Source: Bacillus sp. J33 (lineage in GTDB: Bacteria > Bacillota > Bacilli > Bacillales > Cytobacillaceae). From it: a stretch of 59,457 bases of DNA. The translations under genes and the position numbers were made by a program. Of the stretch, positions 51,551-59,457 are shown in pieces; position 1 is the first letter of the stretch; the number at the start of each line of letters is the position of its first letter. A model generated the notes under the pieces. That model worked only from the letters and a program-made list of their open reading frames with translations. It did no database searches and was not told the origin of the DNA. The stretch covers positions 12,887 to 72,343 of the forward strand of contig NZ_JAEL01000015.1 in the NCBI RefSeq assembly GCF_000518885.1, written 5' to 3'.

Positions 51551-52911
51551 CCTTATCAAAGAAAATAGCTGAATATGCAGTTAAAGTTAAATATGAGGAC
51601 CTACCAGATGAAGTTGTGGAATACACAAAACTTTGTATTTTAGATTGGTATGGATCCGCACTGGCAGGTAAAGATGAAAAGCCGATTCAATCTATACTGG
51701 ATTTGGTTCAGGAGTGGGGAGGGAATGAACAAGCGACTTTAATTACCGGCGGGAAGTCTTCCATTGGCAATGCCTGCTTAGTCAACGCAGCCTCCAGTCA
51801 TATTGTAGAGCTGGATGATATTCATAAATCGTCGATTATCCATGCAGGTACCGTTGTTATTCCTGCAGCTGCCGCCGTGGCAGAAGCGTATAAATTAAGC
51901 GGAAAAGACTTAATTACCGCCGTAGCTGTCGGATATGAAGTTTGCTATAGAATTGGAGAGGCCGTTTCGCCTTCCCACTATTATTATTGGCATAACACAG
52001 CAACATGCGGGACTTTCGGTTCCGCTGCAGCAGTGGCAAAGCTTCTGAAGTTAAATGTAGAGCAAACGATGTATGCCCTTGGAAATGCTGGCACTCAAGC
52101 AGCAGGTTTATGGGAATTTATTGAAGATGGGGCAAACACAAAACAGCTTCATACTGCTAAAGCTGCATACAACGGAGCTCTGGCTGCCTTGCTGGCGAAA
52201 AAAGACTTTACCTCTGCCTCCAGGATTCTTGAAGGCAGAAGGGGCTTTTTCAATGCGATGTCAGAAAAATATGATACAGATAAAATCACCAGAAAGCTTG
52301 GCAAAGAATTTAAAATTCTTGAAAATAGCTTTAAAATCCATGCTTCCTGCCGCCACACACACCCGGCAATGGATTGTGTCCAAACCATCATGAAGGAAAA
52401 CAGCCTCAGCCATGAACAAATACAAAATATTTCTATTCAAACCTACCAGACAGTCCTGAATATTACAGATAATCCGAACCCCGAGACAGTGTACGCCTCT
52501 AAATTCAGCAGTCAATTTTGTGCAGCCTTGATTGCCGTTAATGGGTCTGCATCATTAATTGATTATAATGAAGAAATTTTACAATCTTCTGAGATAAGGG
52601 AGCTTATGAAAAAAGTTACTGTTGTGGCCGATCCCTATTATGAAAATGCCTATCCAGAAAAATGGGGGGCAAAGGTTGTCATTACCCTGAATAATGGAAG
52701 AACCTACAGTAAAGCAACTGATTATCCAAAGGGAGATCCTGAAAAGCCTGCCGATAGGGAAGAGCTTATTCAAAAATTTAAATCGATGACCTTGGGCAAG
52801 GTATGGAACGCAGAAGAACATGTCCAGGCTGTTTTGCGATTAGAGAAAATTGACACAGCGGAATGGATATCAATGGCATTGGGGGAAGAGACATGCAAAC
52901 AAACACAGTAG
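51547..52911 (+). CDS. MmgE/PrpD-family protein, copy 2
   Basis: This 454-residue MmgE/PrpD protein is clearly different from copy 1. The active-site region is HIVELDDIHKSSIIHAGTVV (about 85-104), then WHNTATCGTFGSAAAVA (about 149-165), KQLHTAKAAYNGALAA and FKIHASCRHTHPAMD (about 262-276). The ELDDIH and HASCRHTHP forms suggest a different substrate or step from copy 1. It is coupled to the SucD-like gene by ATGA and overlaps sdhC by 19 bases. Dehydration, epimerisation or double-bond shift are family reactions. Confidence 0.82.
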   Translation: MTLSKKIAEYAVKVKYEDLPDEVVEYTKLCILDWYGSALAGKDEKPIQSILDLVQEWGGNEQATLITGGKSSIGNACLVNAASSHIVELDDIHKSSIIHAGTVVIPAAAAVAEAYKLSGKDLITAVAVGYEVCYRIGEAVSPSHYYYWHNTATCGTFGSAAAVAKLLKLNVEQTMYALGNAGTQAAGLWEFIEDGANTKQLHTAKAAYNGALAALLAKKDFTSASRILEGRRGFFNAMSEKYDTDKITRKLGKEFKILENSFKIHASCRHTHPAMDCVQTIMKENSLSHEQIQNISIQTYQTVLNITDNPNPETVYASKFSSQFCAALIAVNGSASLIDYNEEILQSSEIRELMKKVTVVADPYYENAYPEKWGAKVVITLNNGRTYSKATDYPKGDPEKPADREELIQKFKSMTLGKVWNAEEHVQAVLRLEKIDTAEWISMALGEETCKQTQ

Positions 52912-53534
52912 TGTCTCTTTCATCTTCCAAAAGAAGATTCGTTCTTACCAGATTGCACTCACTAGCGGGGCTTATCCCGCTAGGCCTTTTTTTAGTTCAG
53001 CACTTAATGGGAAATGCCTTGGCTATCTTGGGCAGCGAGAAATATGATGAGCATGTCCAATTTATGCTCAGTCTTCCATTTCTGCTGTTGCTTGAGATAG
53101 GATTTATAGCGCTTCCTCTCCTGTTCCATGCTATTTATGGAATCTATCTCTCTTTCATTTCGAAACCAAACGCACATGTATACCAGTATAAGCGAAACAT
53201 TAGTTTTTTGCTGCAAAGAGTGACAGGAATTATTACTTTTATTTTTGTTATCTATCATGTATGGGCGCTAAGAATTAGTCCTGTAATCAGTGGAGCGGAA
53301 GTGAACCACCAGCTGGTAGGCGAGCATTTGGCAAATCCATTTATGATGGCCTTTTATATTGCTGGTGTATTGAGCACAACCTACCATTTTGCCAATGGTG
53401 TATCTACTGCTCTTATAACATGGGGAATCACAGTCGGTCCAGCTTCCCAAAAAAAAGTCCGAAATATATGCTTTGTAATATTTGTTGCACTTGCTGCTTT
53501 AGGAATCGGAAGCTTAATTTCATTTGTCAGTTAA
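52893..53534 (+). CDS. sdhC: succinate dehydrogenase cytochrome b558 subunit, paralogue
   Basis: This 213-residue five-helix membrane anchor is of the Bacillus di-haem type. Haem-ligand His are seen in TRLHSLAGLIP, FLVQHLMGNA, LLFHAIYGIY, VIYHVWALR and TTYHFANGV. It passes electrons from the flavoprotein to menaquinone. ATG 52893 after GGGGGAAGAG is preferred; ATG 52863 lies inside the preceding gene without a site. It belongs to an accessory SDH operon in a catabolic cluster, unlike the usual housekeeping sdh locus. Confidence 0.9.
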   Translation: MQTNTVVSLSSSKRRFVLTRLHSLAGLIPLGLFLVQHLMGNALAILGSEKYDEHVQFMLSLPFLLLLEIGFIALPLLFHAIYGIYLSFISKPNAHVYQYKRNISFLLQRVTGIITFIFVIYHVWALRISPVISGAEVNHQLVGEHLANPFMMAFYIAGVLSTTYHFANGVSTALITWGITVGPASQKKVRNICFVIFVALAALGIGSLISFVS

Positions 53535-53578
53535 GCTAGAACCTTAATATTGAGATATTCGAACGGAGAGGGGATCTT

Positions 53579-55354
53579 ATGAAAAACCAGGAAATTATCG
53601 TGATTGGCGGCGGTTTAGCCGGATTAATGGCCGCTATTAAAATAGCAGAAGCAAAAAAGAAAGTGAAATTGTTTTCCCTTGTCCCGGTTCGCCGTTCCCA
53701 CTCGGTGTGTGCCCAGGGGGGCATTAATGGGGCCGTCAATACAAAAGGAGAAGGGGATTCTGTATGGGAACACTTCGATGATACGATTTATGGCGGCGAT
53801 TTTTTAGCGAATCAGCCGCCTGTAAAAGCAATGTGCGAAGCTGCCCCGGAAATCATTTATTTACTGGCCAGAATGGGTGTTCAATTCAACCGGACAGAAG
53901 AAGGGCATATTGATTTCAGGAGGCTTGGCGGAGCTAAATACTCCCGTACAGCCTTTGCAGGGTCAACTACTGGACAGCAGATTCTGTATGCACTTGATGA
54001 GCAGGTTCGAAGATTTGAGGCAGAAGGTTTGGTAGAGAAATATGAGTATTGGGAATTGGTATCTCTTATTAAAGATGATGAAGGAAGATGCCGGGGTATT
54101 ACGGCCCAAAATTTAAAATCGATGGAAATTCAAACCTTCAAATCAGATGCTGTAATTCTAGCTTCAGGAGGAATCGGAAACATATTCCGTAAAAGCACCA
54201 ATTCCATTATAAATACCGGGAGTGCGCATAGTATTGCATATCAGCAAGGCGCAAGGTACGCAAACGGAGAATTCATACAAATTCATCCAACAGCTATCCC
54301 GGGCGATGATAAGCTAAGGTTAATGTCAGAGTCAGCACGTGGTGAGGGAGGAAGAGTTTGGGTCTATCGTGACGGCAAACCATGGTATTTCCTCGAAGAA
54401 AAGTATCCGGCTTACGGAAACCTGGTACCAAGGGATATTGCAACACGGGAAATTTTTCATGTTTGTGTCGACCTCAAACTCGGAATCAACGGTGAGAATA
54501 TGGTTTACCTGGACCTTTCCCACCTGCCTGCAGAATTGCTGCAGCGCAAGCTGGGAGGGATTCTTGATATCTATGAAAAGTTTGTGGGAGATGACCCAAG
54601 AAAGCTGCCAATGAAAATCTTCCCGGCCATGCATTATTCAATGGGAGGCCTTTGGGTTGACTATGACCAAATGACCAATATACCTGGCCTTTTTGCTTGT
54701 GGAGAATGTGATTACCAATATCATGGAGGAAATCGTCTTGGAGCCAATTCATTAGTTTCAGCAATATATGGCGGAATGGTGGCTGGCCCGAATGCAGTCA
54801 GCTATATAAATGGGCTTGAAAAGTCTTGTGAAGACCTTCCATCATCCCTTTATGAAAAAGAACAGAAGAAGCAAGAAGAAGAGATTGAAGAGATCTATAA
54901 GATGAACGGCAGTGAAAATCCATACCAGCTGCATGTCGAAATGAGTGATTGGATGGTGGACAACGTAACGGTTGTTAGATATAACGACCGGCTCCAACAA
55001 ACAGATGAGAAGCTTCAGGAACTTCAGGAACGCTTTAAGAAAATCGGAATAGATGATACATCCAGATGGCATAACAGAACCGTTCCGTTTGTCCGCCAGC
55101 TTAAGAATATGCTTGAGCTTGCTAGAGTAATTACGGTTGGAGCTCTTAACAGGAATGAAAGCAGGGGAGCCCACTATAAACCTGAATTTCCGGAAAGAGA
55201 TGACGAAAATTGGCTAAAAACAACGATTGCCACCTATACCCCTTTCGGTCCAAGCCTGTCTTATGAGCGGGTAGATCTTAAATATATAGCTCCAAGACCA
55301 AGAAGATATGACATTGTCACTTCAGGGAAAAAAGAAGAAACCTCAAATGTATAG
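53579..55354 (+). CDS. sdhA: succinate dehydrogenase flavoprotein subunit, paralogue
   Basis: This 591-residue FAD subunit is very close to Bacillus SdhA. It has IVIGGGLAGLMAAIKIAEAK (FAD loop), RRSHSVCAQGGINGAVNTKG (with the His for covalent FAD), the active-site SESARGEGGRVW (catalytic Arg), AMHYSMGGLWVDYDQ (His) and HGGNRLGANSL (Arg). The fumarate/succinate-binding residues are all kept, so a succinate or 2-substituted succinate substrate fits. It is followed 16 bases later by sdhB. Confidence 0.93.
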   Translation: MKNQEIIVIGGGLAGLMAAIKIAEAKKKVKLFSLVPVRRSHSVCAQGGINGAVNTKGEGDSVWEHFDDTIYGGDFLANQPPVKAMCEAAPEIIYLLARMGVQFNRTEEGHIDFRRLGGAKYSRTAFAGSTTGQQILYALDEQVRRFEAEGLVEKYEYWELVSLIKDDEGRCRGITAQNLKSMEIQTFKSDAVILASGGIGNIFRKSTNSIINTGSAHSIAYQQGARYANGEFIQIHPTAIPGDDKLRLMSESARGEGGRVWVYRDGKPWYFLEEKYPAYGNLVPRDIATREIFHVCVDLKLGINGENMVYLDLSHLPAELLQRKLGGILDIYEKFVGDDPRKLPMKIFPAMHYSMGGLWVDYDQMTNIPGLFACGECDYQYHGGNRLGANSLVSAIYGGMVAGPNAVSYINGLEKSCEDLPSSLYEKEQKKQEEEIEEIYKMNGSENPYQLHVEMSDWMVDNVTVVRYNDRLQQTDEKLQELQERFKKIGIDDTSRWHNRTVPFVRQLKNMLELARVITVGALNRNESRGAHYKPEFPERDDENWLKTTIATYTPFGPSLSYERVDLKYIAPRPRRYDIVTSGKKEETSNV

Positions 55355-55370
55355 AAAGAAAGGTGATCCT

Positions 55371-56120
55371 ATGGCAGCTGCTGATATTAAGCTAAGAATC
55401 AAGCGCAGAGATGCTAAAGAGGAAGCATTTTACTGGGAGGAATTTAACATCCCTTTCCGGAAAAATATGAATGTTATATCAGTGTTGATGGAGATACAGA
55501 AAAATCCTGTAAACGCACAGGGAGAAAAAGTCAGGTCAGTAGCTTGGGAGTATAATTGCCTGGAAGAAGTCTGCGGTGCATGCAGCATGAAAATAAACGG
55601 AAAAGTACGGCAAGCGTGTTCAACATTGGTTGATCGCCTGGAACAGCCGATTGTTTTGGAACCTATGGAGACATTTCCTGTTGAAAAGGATCTCGTTGTG
55701 AACAGAGATAGAATGTTTAGTGCCCTCAAGAAAATTAAAGGATGGATTCCAATTGATGGAACTTATCCGATGGGAGCTGGTCCGCTGATTTCTTCAGATG
55801 ACCAGCAGGAAGCATACAAATATTCCACCTGTATGACCTGCGGATGCTGCCTTGAGGCTTGTCCCAATGTTAATAGCGGTTCTCCATTTATTGGACCGCA
55901 GGCATTAGGCCAGACAAAATACTTTAATATGCATCCAACGGGAGCACTGCAGAAGAATCATAGATTAGAAGTAGTAATTAGTGAGGAAGGGATAGCAAAT
56001 TGCGGAAATTCGCAAAATTGTGTTCAGGTTTGTCCGAAAGAAATACCGTTAACAACTGCGATTGCTGAATTAAATAAGGATGCAAACCGCTTTGCATTAA
56101 GGAGCTGGCTGAGGAGATGA
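55371..56120 (+). CDS. sdhB: succinate dehydrogenase iron-sulfur subunit, paralogue
   Basis: This 249-residue Fe-S subunit has the [2Fe-2S] site in EYNCLEEVCGACSMKINGK (about 61-79) and the [4Fe-4S]/[3Fe-4S] sites in TCMTCGCCLEACPNV (about 156-170) and NCVQVCPKEIPL (about 218-229). ATG 55371 is chosen because AAAGGTGATCCT precedes it; longer readings lie inside sdhA. Its stop overlaps the ATG of the broken flavoprotein gene (ATGA at 56117). Confidence 0.92.
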   Translation: MAAADIKLRIKRRDAKEEAFYWEEFNIPFRKNMNVISVLMEIQKNPVNAQGEKVRSVAWEYNCLEEVCGACSMKINGKVRQACSTLVDRLEQPIVLEPMETFPVEKDLVVNRDRMFSALKKIKGWIPIDGTYPMGAGPLISSDDQQEAYKYSTCMTCGCCLEACPNVNSGSPFIGPQALGQTKYFNMHPTGALQKNHRLEVVISEEGIANCGNSQNCVQVCPKEIPLTTAIAELNKDANRFALRSWLRR

Positions 56121-57659
56121 GTTAGATTCAAAATGATCAGTATGATGCAGTGGTAATTGGAGGAGGGCAGGCAGCTTTGGCTGCTGCAATTTCAGCGAGA
56201 GAAGAGGGAGCATCTTTGGCTCTGGTCACAAAGGGAAAAGCCGGGCTTGGAGGAGCATCTGTTATTTCTGACAGTGTGCACTCGTCCATTTTTTCTCCTG
56301 GAGATTCCCCTGAAAAGTTTTTACAGGATATAGCAGAAGGCGGCTGACATTTATCAGATTTAAGGCTAGCAAGAACTTTAGCTGAAGAATGTACAGTCCG
56401 AGTGAATGAATTAGAAAGCAAATTTGGAATTCATCTTGAAAGGGAAAAAGTGATTATTACTCCAGGCCATTCCTTTCCAAGAAGAGTTTATACGGGAACA
56501 GGGCTTGGAAAAAATATTACAAAACCTATGCGTGAATATGCAATTGAAATAGGAATAGATCTTCATGAACAATCAGCAGTTGTTGATTTAATAGAAGATG
56601 ATAACGTTGTAAAAGGTGCACTGATTCAAAAAAACAATGAGTTTCAGATCATTTATTCTCCAGCCGTAATATTGGCAACCGGCGGTTTTGGAGGCCTCTA
56701 TCATTCTTCAGATAATCCAAGGGATGTTTCGGGTGAAGGGATCGGTATGGCATGGAGACATGGGGCTGCTCTTGGAGATATGGAGTTTGTCCAATTTTAT
56801 CCGTACCGCCTGCAGCATCCGGCAAATATCGATGTCATGACGAAGATTTTTGCGAAGGGCGCTTTTTTAGTAAATGATAAAAGCGAACGGTTTATGGAAA
56901 ATTACCCTAAAAAAGAGCTAGAAACAAGAGATACACTAAGTTATGCCATGTTTAAAGAAAACAAAGTCCTGATTGATTTTTCTGAAGTGGCAAAAGAAGT
57001 ACTTCAGCATGACAGTCCCTATCTGTATCGGCTGTATCCAAAAGGGCATCCGGGTGAGTGGATTATAAGTCCTGTACAGCATTATTACATTTGGTGGTGT
57101 GCAAACAGATGAATGGGGAAGGACCAATGTTTCAGGTCTCTATGCTTGCGGAGAAGTGACGGGAGGACTACATGGTGCGAATCGTTTAGGCGGAGGATCA
57201 TTAACTGAACCACTTGTTTTTGGACACCGGGCGGGAAAGATGGCTGTTCAGGAGAAATCAATGGGAAACATTTCGGATAGTATCTATTTTGGAATAAGTG
57301 ATTTAAAAAATAACTCTTTAACTATCGATGAGTCTGAAACAATCAAAAAAGTAAAAGAAGTTATGTGGCAAAAAGTCGGGATTGAAAGAACATCCCGTTC
57401 CTTGGAAGAGGCTGCTGATGAATTAAACCTAATCGCAATAAATTTGGAAAACGAAAACAACATTCAGGCTCTCCAGCTTCGTGACAAAGTTCGATCCGCA
57501 TGGGCATCTGCTTTTGCTGCATCAGTAAGAAAAGAGAGCCGCGGAGCGCATAAACTTCAGGATATTAAAGAAGAAAAGAAGGAAAGGGAAGGCAAAAATC
57601 GAATTCACAGAACAAGCATCCAATTTACTCCTGCAGCTTCAAAAGCTGAAATGCCTTAA
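56117..57659 (+). pseudogene. broken FAD-dependent fumarate reductase/succinate dehydrogenase-like flavoprotein
   Basis: An ATG at 56117, behind GAGGAG and overlapping the sdhB stop, opens a frame for a second flavoprotein of the SdhA/FrdA/NadB type (VVIGGGQAALAAAISAREEG, FGGLYHSSDNPRDVSGEGIG, LYACGEVTGGLHGANRLGGG). Three lesions interrupt it: TAG as the third codon (56123), TGA at 56345 between AEGG and HLSDLRLAR, and one extra T near 57090 that shifts HYYI|GGVQTDEWGRTNVSG. Between lesions the protein is well preserved, so the loss is recent or partly due to sequence error. Its product would be a soluble flavoprotein acting on a dicarboxylate. Confidence 0.85.
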
Positions 57660-57679
57660 ATATGAAAGGGGGAGGCTAC

Positions 57680-58525
57680 ATGAAAATCATTCCTTATGAT
57701 AAGATTGTTGAAAAAGTAGCAAAAATGTGCCAGGAAGCCAATTTTGATTTGGGCCAAGACGTCATTGAGGCTTTTCAAACAGCCTTAAAAAATGAAAAAT
57801 CAGAAACAGGCAAAGACATATTGGAGCAGCTGATCCAGAACGCAGATATAGCAAAAAGTGAGCGGGTTCCTATGTGCCAGGACACTGGCGTCTCAGTATT
57901 TATTGTGGAAATTGGCCAGGAGTGCCATGTAACCGGAGGAAGTATTTATGATGCGATCAATGAAGGGGTAAAAAAAGGATACGAAGAAGGGTATCTCAGG
58001 CATTCAATCGTCGACCATCCCATTACCCGGGAAAAAAGCAAAGGATATAACACTCCCTCCATTATTCATATTGAGATGATTCCAGGTGATGAAATGATTA
58101 TTCACATGTCCGCAAAGGGAGGCGGCAGTGAAAATATGAGCAGCTTGAAGATGCTGAAGCCATCAGATGGCCTTGAGGGAATTAAGGGATATATTCTCGA
58201 TACGGTTGCAAAAGCTGGGCCGAATGCATGTCCTCCTTTGGTAGTCGGAATTGGGATAGGCGGCAATTTTGAAAGATGCGCTTATTTAGCAAAAAAATCA
58301 TTGTTCAGGCCGATCGGCCACCGGAGTGAACGTCCTGAGATCGCCCAGCTTGAGAATGAATTAATGGAGGAAATTAATAAACTGGGTATTGGGCCACAGG
58401 GCATGGGAGGAAGTACAACAGCACTCGATGTGAAAATTGAAATAGAGCCGTGCCACATTGCAGCATTGCCAGTAGCGATAAATTTAAATTGCCATGCAAG
58501 CAGGCATAAAGAAGTCAGGCTGTAG
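57680..58525 (+). CDS. class I fumarase-like hydratase, alpha subunit (second copy)
   Basis: This 281-residue Fe-S hydratase subunit has cluster Cys in PMCQDTGVSVFIVE (about 66), PNACPPLVVGIGIGG (about 181) and LNCHASRHKE (about 271), with GGGSENMSSLKML between. ATG 57680 follows AAAGGGGGAGG. It is related to, but distinct from, the copy at 37379. With a beta subunit carrying the canonical fumarase motif it should hydrate fumarate or mesaconate-type acids formed by the SDH upstream. Confidence 0.88.
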   Translation: MKIIPYDKIVEKVAKMCQEANFDLGQDVIEAFQTALKNEKSETGKDILEQLIQNADIAKSERVPMCQDTGVSVFIVEIGQECHVTGGSIYDAINEGVKKGYEEGYLRHSIVDHPITREKSKGYNTPSIIHIEMIPGDEMIIHMSAKGGGSENMSSLKMLKPSDGLEGIKGYILDTVAKAGPNACPPLVVGIGIGGNFERCAYLAKKSLFRPIGHRSERPEIAQLENELMEEINKLGIGPQGMGGSTTALDVKIEIEPCHIAALPVAINLNCHASRHKEVRL

Positions 58526-58536
58526 GAGGAATTCAG

Positions 58537-59100
58537 TTGTCAGCAACCTATGTTACCAGCCCTATTGATGAAAATGCAGTGAAAAATTTAAAAGCGGGCG
58601 AGCGGGTATTGATCAGCGGAACTATTTACACTGCAAGGGATGCCGCTCATAAAAGAATGTCGGAAACACTTCAAAAGGGTGGAGAACTTCCCTTTGATAT
58701 AAAAGGCCAAACAATCTATTATGTAGGGCCGACTCCAGCCAAGCCAGGACAAGTGATTGGATCTGCAGGGCCGACAACCAGCGGAAGAATGGATAAATAT
58801 ACACCCTCACTTCTCGATCGTGGTTTAAAAGGCATGATTGGTAAAGGGTACCGCAACCAGGAAGTTATAGATTCCATTAAACAAAATAAAGCCGTCTATT
58901 TCGCCGCAATAGGCGGATCCGGCGCATTGATTGCCCGCTCTATTAAAACCATGGAAGTAATCGCCTATGAGGATCTGGGCCCCGAAGCGATTCACAAATT
59001 AACCGTTGAAGATTTTCCCGCAGTTGTCATTATTGATAGTGAAGGCACAGACTGGTACCAATTGGGGAAACAGCGATTTAACTCACAGGAAAATCTTTAG
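58537..59100 (+). CDS. class I fumarase-like hydratase, beta subunit (second copy)
   Basis: This 187-residue beta subunit has ISGTIYTARDAAHKRMSETL, YYVGPTPAKPGQVIGSAG with PTTSGRMD after it (the canonical fumarase substrate-site motif), FAAIGGSGALIARSIK and YEDLGPEAIHKL. The start is TTG 58537 behind AGGAGG, 11 bases after the alpha gene. It is the last catabolic gene before the insertion sequence. A weak 7-bp hairpin (59106-59124) follows the stop. Confidence 0.88.
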   Translation: MSATYVTSPIDENAVKNLKAGERVLISGTIYTARDAAHKRMSETLQKGGELPFDIKGQTIYYVGPTPAKPGQVIGSAGPTTSGRMDKYTPSLLDRGLKGMIGKGYRNQEVIDSIKQNKAVYFAAIGGSGALIARSIKTMEVIAYEDLGPEAIHKLTVEDFPAVVIIDSEGTDWYQLGKQRFNSQENL

Positions 59101-59150
59101 AAACATAGCAATTATAGATTGCTATTAAACAAAACCTCTAATTTATAGAC

Positions 59151-59457
59151 TGCACCCCTTATAGTAGATGTTGAAAAACCCACAGTTGGGCAACATTGAC
59201 TTAAGGGGTGATTTTTTATGGCAAAAAAAGGACAAAGGTTACAAAGTTATACTTTGGAGATAAAGGCTGAAGCAATTCAGTTAAAAGAAGCTGGTTTCTC
59301 AGCACAGCAGATAGCTAACAAACTAAATATACCAAGTAAAAATACTGTAAAGACTTGGTGGAGGAAATATCAAAAAGAGGGACAAGCATTTTACTTAGAC
59401 AATAGAGGTCGAAGGAAAGAGTACACAGATCAAGAACGTTACATTAGGAAATTGGAA
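59151..59457 (+). mobile_element. left end of an IS3-family insertion sequence (truncated by the window)
   Basis: A TGCACCCCTT terminus at 59151 begins with TG, as IS3-family ends do. It is followed 67 bases later by an orfA-type transposase gene that runs off the window. The right end and target duplication cannot be seen. Confidence 0.7.
59218..59457 (+). CDS. IS3-family transposase OrfA, N-terminal part (partial)
   Basis: ATG 59218 follows AAGGGGTG. The frame stays open to the edge of the window (80 codons): MAKKGQRLQSYTLEIKAEAI, then a helix-turn-helix LKEAGFSAQQIANKLNIPSK and NTVKTWWRKYQKEG, then an Asn/Arg-rich linker. This is the DNA-binding OrfA half, and OrfB with the DDE domain would follow by frameshift outside the window. 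It binds the IS ends. Confidence 0.8.
   Translation, partial: MAKKGQRLQSYTLEIKAEAIQLKEAGFSAQQIANKLNIPSKNTVKTWWRKYQKEGQAFYLDNRGRRKEYTDQERYIRKLE

Noticed and set aside
56345..56347. In-frame TGA in the flavoprotein read as selenocysteine
   Set aside because: There is no catalytic Cys at this position in relatives and no SECIS-like hairpin stands out. Two further lesions in the same gene make nonsense mutation the simpler reading.

Overview
The window reads as chromosomal DNA of a low-GC Gram-positive bacterium, most likely a Bacillaceae member of the Cytobacillus/Mesobacillus/Neobacillus kind. The signs are strong AGGAGG-type ribosome binding sites, frequent TTG and GTG starts, a Bacillus-type SdhC (five-helix, di-haem), a perfect CcpA cre match, and four copies of a Bacillaceae intergenic repeat with the core GGGAGACCCCGCAGGCG. 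No rRNA, tRNA, CRISPR array or phage structural gene is visible. Almost all of the 59 kb is catabolic: activation, oxidation, hydration and cleavage of organic acids and acyl-CoAs, plus four separate organic-anion uptake systems.

Region by region. 0-6.4 kb: the end of an unknown gene, a decayed Cys-rich small gene, then a VOC epimerase-like protein, an acyl-CoA dehydrogenase, a split ADP-forming acyl-CoA synthetase and a polytopic transporter. 6.5-16.8 kb: TAXI binding protein, RraA-like protein, a two-subunit TPP-dependent 2-oxoacid decarboxylase, a D-2-hydroxyacid dehydrogenase, CoA ligase, enoyl-CoA hydratase homologue, acyl-CoA dehydrogenase, thioesterase and the fused TAXI-TRAP permease. 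16.8-25.3 kb: two SDRs, a CaiB-type CoA-transferase, KorAB ferredoxin oxidoreductase, a decay zone (possible integrase scrap plus a dehydrogenase that has lost its NAD-binding segment), a second RraA-like protein and an FAH-family hydrolase. 25.4-27.1 kb (minus strand): an IlvD/Edd dehydratase. 27.5-36.5 kb: LarA-like isomerase, UxaA/SuyAB-type split dehydratase or lyase, SDR, enoyl-CoA hydratase, a heteromeric acyl-CoA dehydrogenase pair, a LysR regulator (minus), a thioesterase and a carboxymuconolactone decarboxylase-like protein. 36.6-39.9 kb: a GntR regulator with a class I fumarase/tartrate dehydratase pair and a tartrate/D-malate dehydrogenase. 40-44.2 kb: TRAP DctP and a 3-hydroxyisobutyrate dehydrogenase-like protein (minus), divergent from DctQM. 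44.2-59.1 kb: two paralogous FCD/GntR regulators, a CitE-type lyase, two MmgE/PrpD proteins, a DASS transporter, a SucCD-like acyl-CoA synthetase, a complete second succinate dehydrogenase (sdhCAB), a broken flavoprotein gene and a second fumarase pair. At the right edge an IS3-family element begins.

How the genes fit together. The best supported new idea is that 44.9-59.1 kb encodes one dicarboxylate pathway: uptake (DASS), oxidation by a dedicated SDH, hydration by a class I fumarase, CoA activation by the SucCD-like pair, and retro-Claisen cleavage by the CitE-like lyase, with the PrpD proteins as epimerases, dehydratases or isomerases. Candidate substrates are methylsuccinate/mesaconate/citramalate-type C5 acids or a substituted succinate. 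This is inference from family and order. A repeated TTGGATCC(A/T)(A/G)TATCC element lies upstream of several transcription units from 35 to 49 kb. It probably marks a regulon of the two paralogous GntR proteins.

Several genes carry visible lesions (left-edge small gene, 22.8 kb dehydrogenase, 56.1 kb flavoprotein, possible 3' indel in the 42.0 kb dehydrogenase). This points to ongoing remodelling, though the single-base ones could also be homopolymer sequencing errors.
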